DNA from: Desulfarculales bacterium UBA696
GTDB lineage: Bacteria > Desulfobacterota > Syntrophobacteria > Syntrophobacterales > Syntrophobacteraceae
Assembly (NCBI GenBank): GCA_002298995.1
Contig: DBMO01000077.1
Span: 19,917-83,916, forward strand
Direction of reading: 5' to 3'
DNA length: 64,000 nt
Both the position numbers and the translations under genes were made by a program. Below the pieces are notes generated by a model, which saw nothing but the letters and a program-made list of their open reading frames with translations, searched no databases and was not told where the DNA came from. The stretch's first letter is position 1. Every line of letters starts with the position of its first letter. Below, in pieces: positions 63,624-64,000 of the stretch.

Positions 63624-64000
63624 CTATTGGCATTTGATGGGCGTCCAGCCGATGTAAGGGCCGTAGGTTTTGGAGGCTGTCAAGTTATTGGAGCTGTCGA
63701 GGGTCCAAAGCGTTGCATATCCTCCCTCTCCCGCCCAGAGCAGGGTCCTTGCTCCATAGGGGTTAACACTGTAGCTCATGGGCGTCCAGCCGCTGTAAGG
63801 ACCGAACATTGGTTTGGCTGTCAGAGTATTTGAGCTGTCGAGGGTCCAGATGGCTGCATATCCTCCCTCTCCCGCCCAGAGCAGGGTCCTTGTTCCATCG
63901 GGGTTAACGGCGTAACTCACCGGTGTCCAGCCGCTGTAGGGACCGTACATTGGTTTGTCTGTCAGGGTATTGGAGCCGTCGAGGGTCCAGATGGCTGCAT
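63624..64000 (-). CDS. C-terminal end of a protein with 47-residue repeats (cut at right edge)
   Basis: At least 125 residues, 5' end beyond the window. The protein is built of almost identical 47-residue (141-bp) units of the type MYGPYSGWTPVSYAVNPDGT, RTLLWAGEGGYAAIWTLDSS, NTLTAKP. At least two and a half units are visible. The aromatic Gly/Trp-rich repeat suggests an extracellular beta-structure such as a propeller or a lectin-like protein, but no named family is certain. The near identity of the DNA units points to recent repeat expansion or gene conversion. The last unit ends early (YIGWTPIKCQ). Confidence 0.75.
   Translation of the reverse strand, partial: AAIWTLDGSNTLTDKPMYGPYSGWTPVSYAVNPDGTRTLLWAGEGGYAAIWTLDSSNTLTAKPMFGPYSGWTPMSYSVNPYGARTLLWAGEGGYATLWTLDSSNNLTASKTYGPYIGWTPIKCQ

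Noticed and set aside
63624..64000. Possible CRISPR array
   Set aside because: The 141-bp repeats are in frame and code for a repeated protein; there are no short repeats with unique spacers.

Overview
The window looks like chromosome of an anaerobic, acetate-handling member of the Desulfobacterota (deltaproteobacteria), probably close to the syntrophic or sulfate-reducing Syntrophobacter group. This is inferred from gene content, not from a marker gene. The clues are a GctAB-like CoA-transferase pair, a membrane-anchored GcvH-like protein, an HgcAB-associated-type AbrB regulator next to an arsenite methyltransferase, an acetate kinase fused to a PduL phosphotransacetylase, and candidate sigma-54 promoters before amt, acs and the GcvH-like gene. 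GC is moderately high, coding is dense on both strands, and starts include ATG, GTG and TTG. I see no rRNA, tRNA or CRISPR array.

Left third (1-31 kb): the cut start of a sugar cytidylyltransferase; a membrane adenylate cyclase; a GcvH-like/small membrane protein pair; an acyltransferase-like membrane protein; a PIG-L deacetylase; an orphan AddB-like nuclease; divergent glnB and amt; the CoA-transferase pair; a chemoreceptor. Then comes a leftward operon phoH-pgpH-ybeY-pdxJ-acpS driven from an extended -10 promoter, followed by cvpA-mazG, an HD-GYP-like protein and a Rossmann protein. A rightward cluster at 27.1-30.4 kb holds an AbrB-like regulator, a 55-residue membrane protein, arsM and a molybdopterin oxidoreductase.

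Middle third (31-45 kb): an unusual RluA-family protein, tex, a DUF188 protein, typA, a secreted nitroreductase-like protein, and the most striking gene, a 775-residue fusion of a cyclic-nucleotide-binding-like domain, acetate kinase and PduL. After it come a decayed REP-associated transposase between perfect 43-bp inverted repeats, an AT-richer surface-adhesin-like gene, hemW and lepA.

Right third (45-64 kb): two related PAS histidine kinases around a single-domain response regulator, a two-helix ion channel, a DHA2-type MFS exporter, acetyl-CoA synthetase, a three-gene metal operon (NRAMP variant, MgtE-N/CBS protein, 37-residue membrane peptide) between two diverged direct repeats, a normal RluA-type pseudouridine synthase, an ASCH protein, and the 3' end of a gene for a protein with 47-residue repeats.

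Themes that connect the genes: acetyl-CoA, acetyl-phosphate and acetate are interconverted by the AckA-PduL fusion and by Acs, with CoA transfer by the GctAB-like pair; a possible cyclic-nucleotide input links the cyclase to the fusion; nitrogen sensing is by P-II and Amt. The intergenic spaces are rich in short palindromic repeats and in G-rich periodic tracts just after stop codons.
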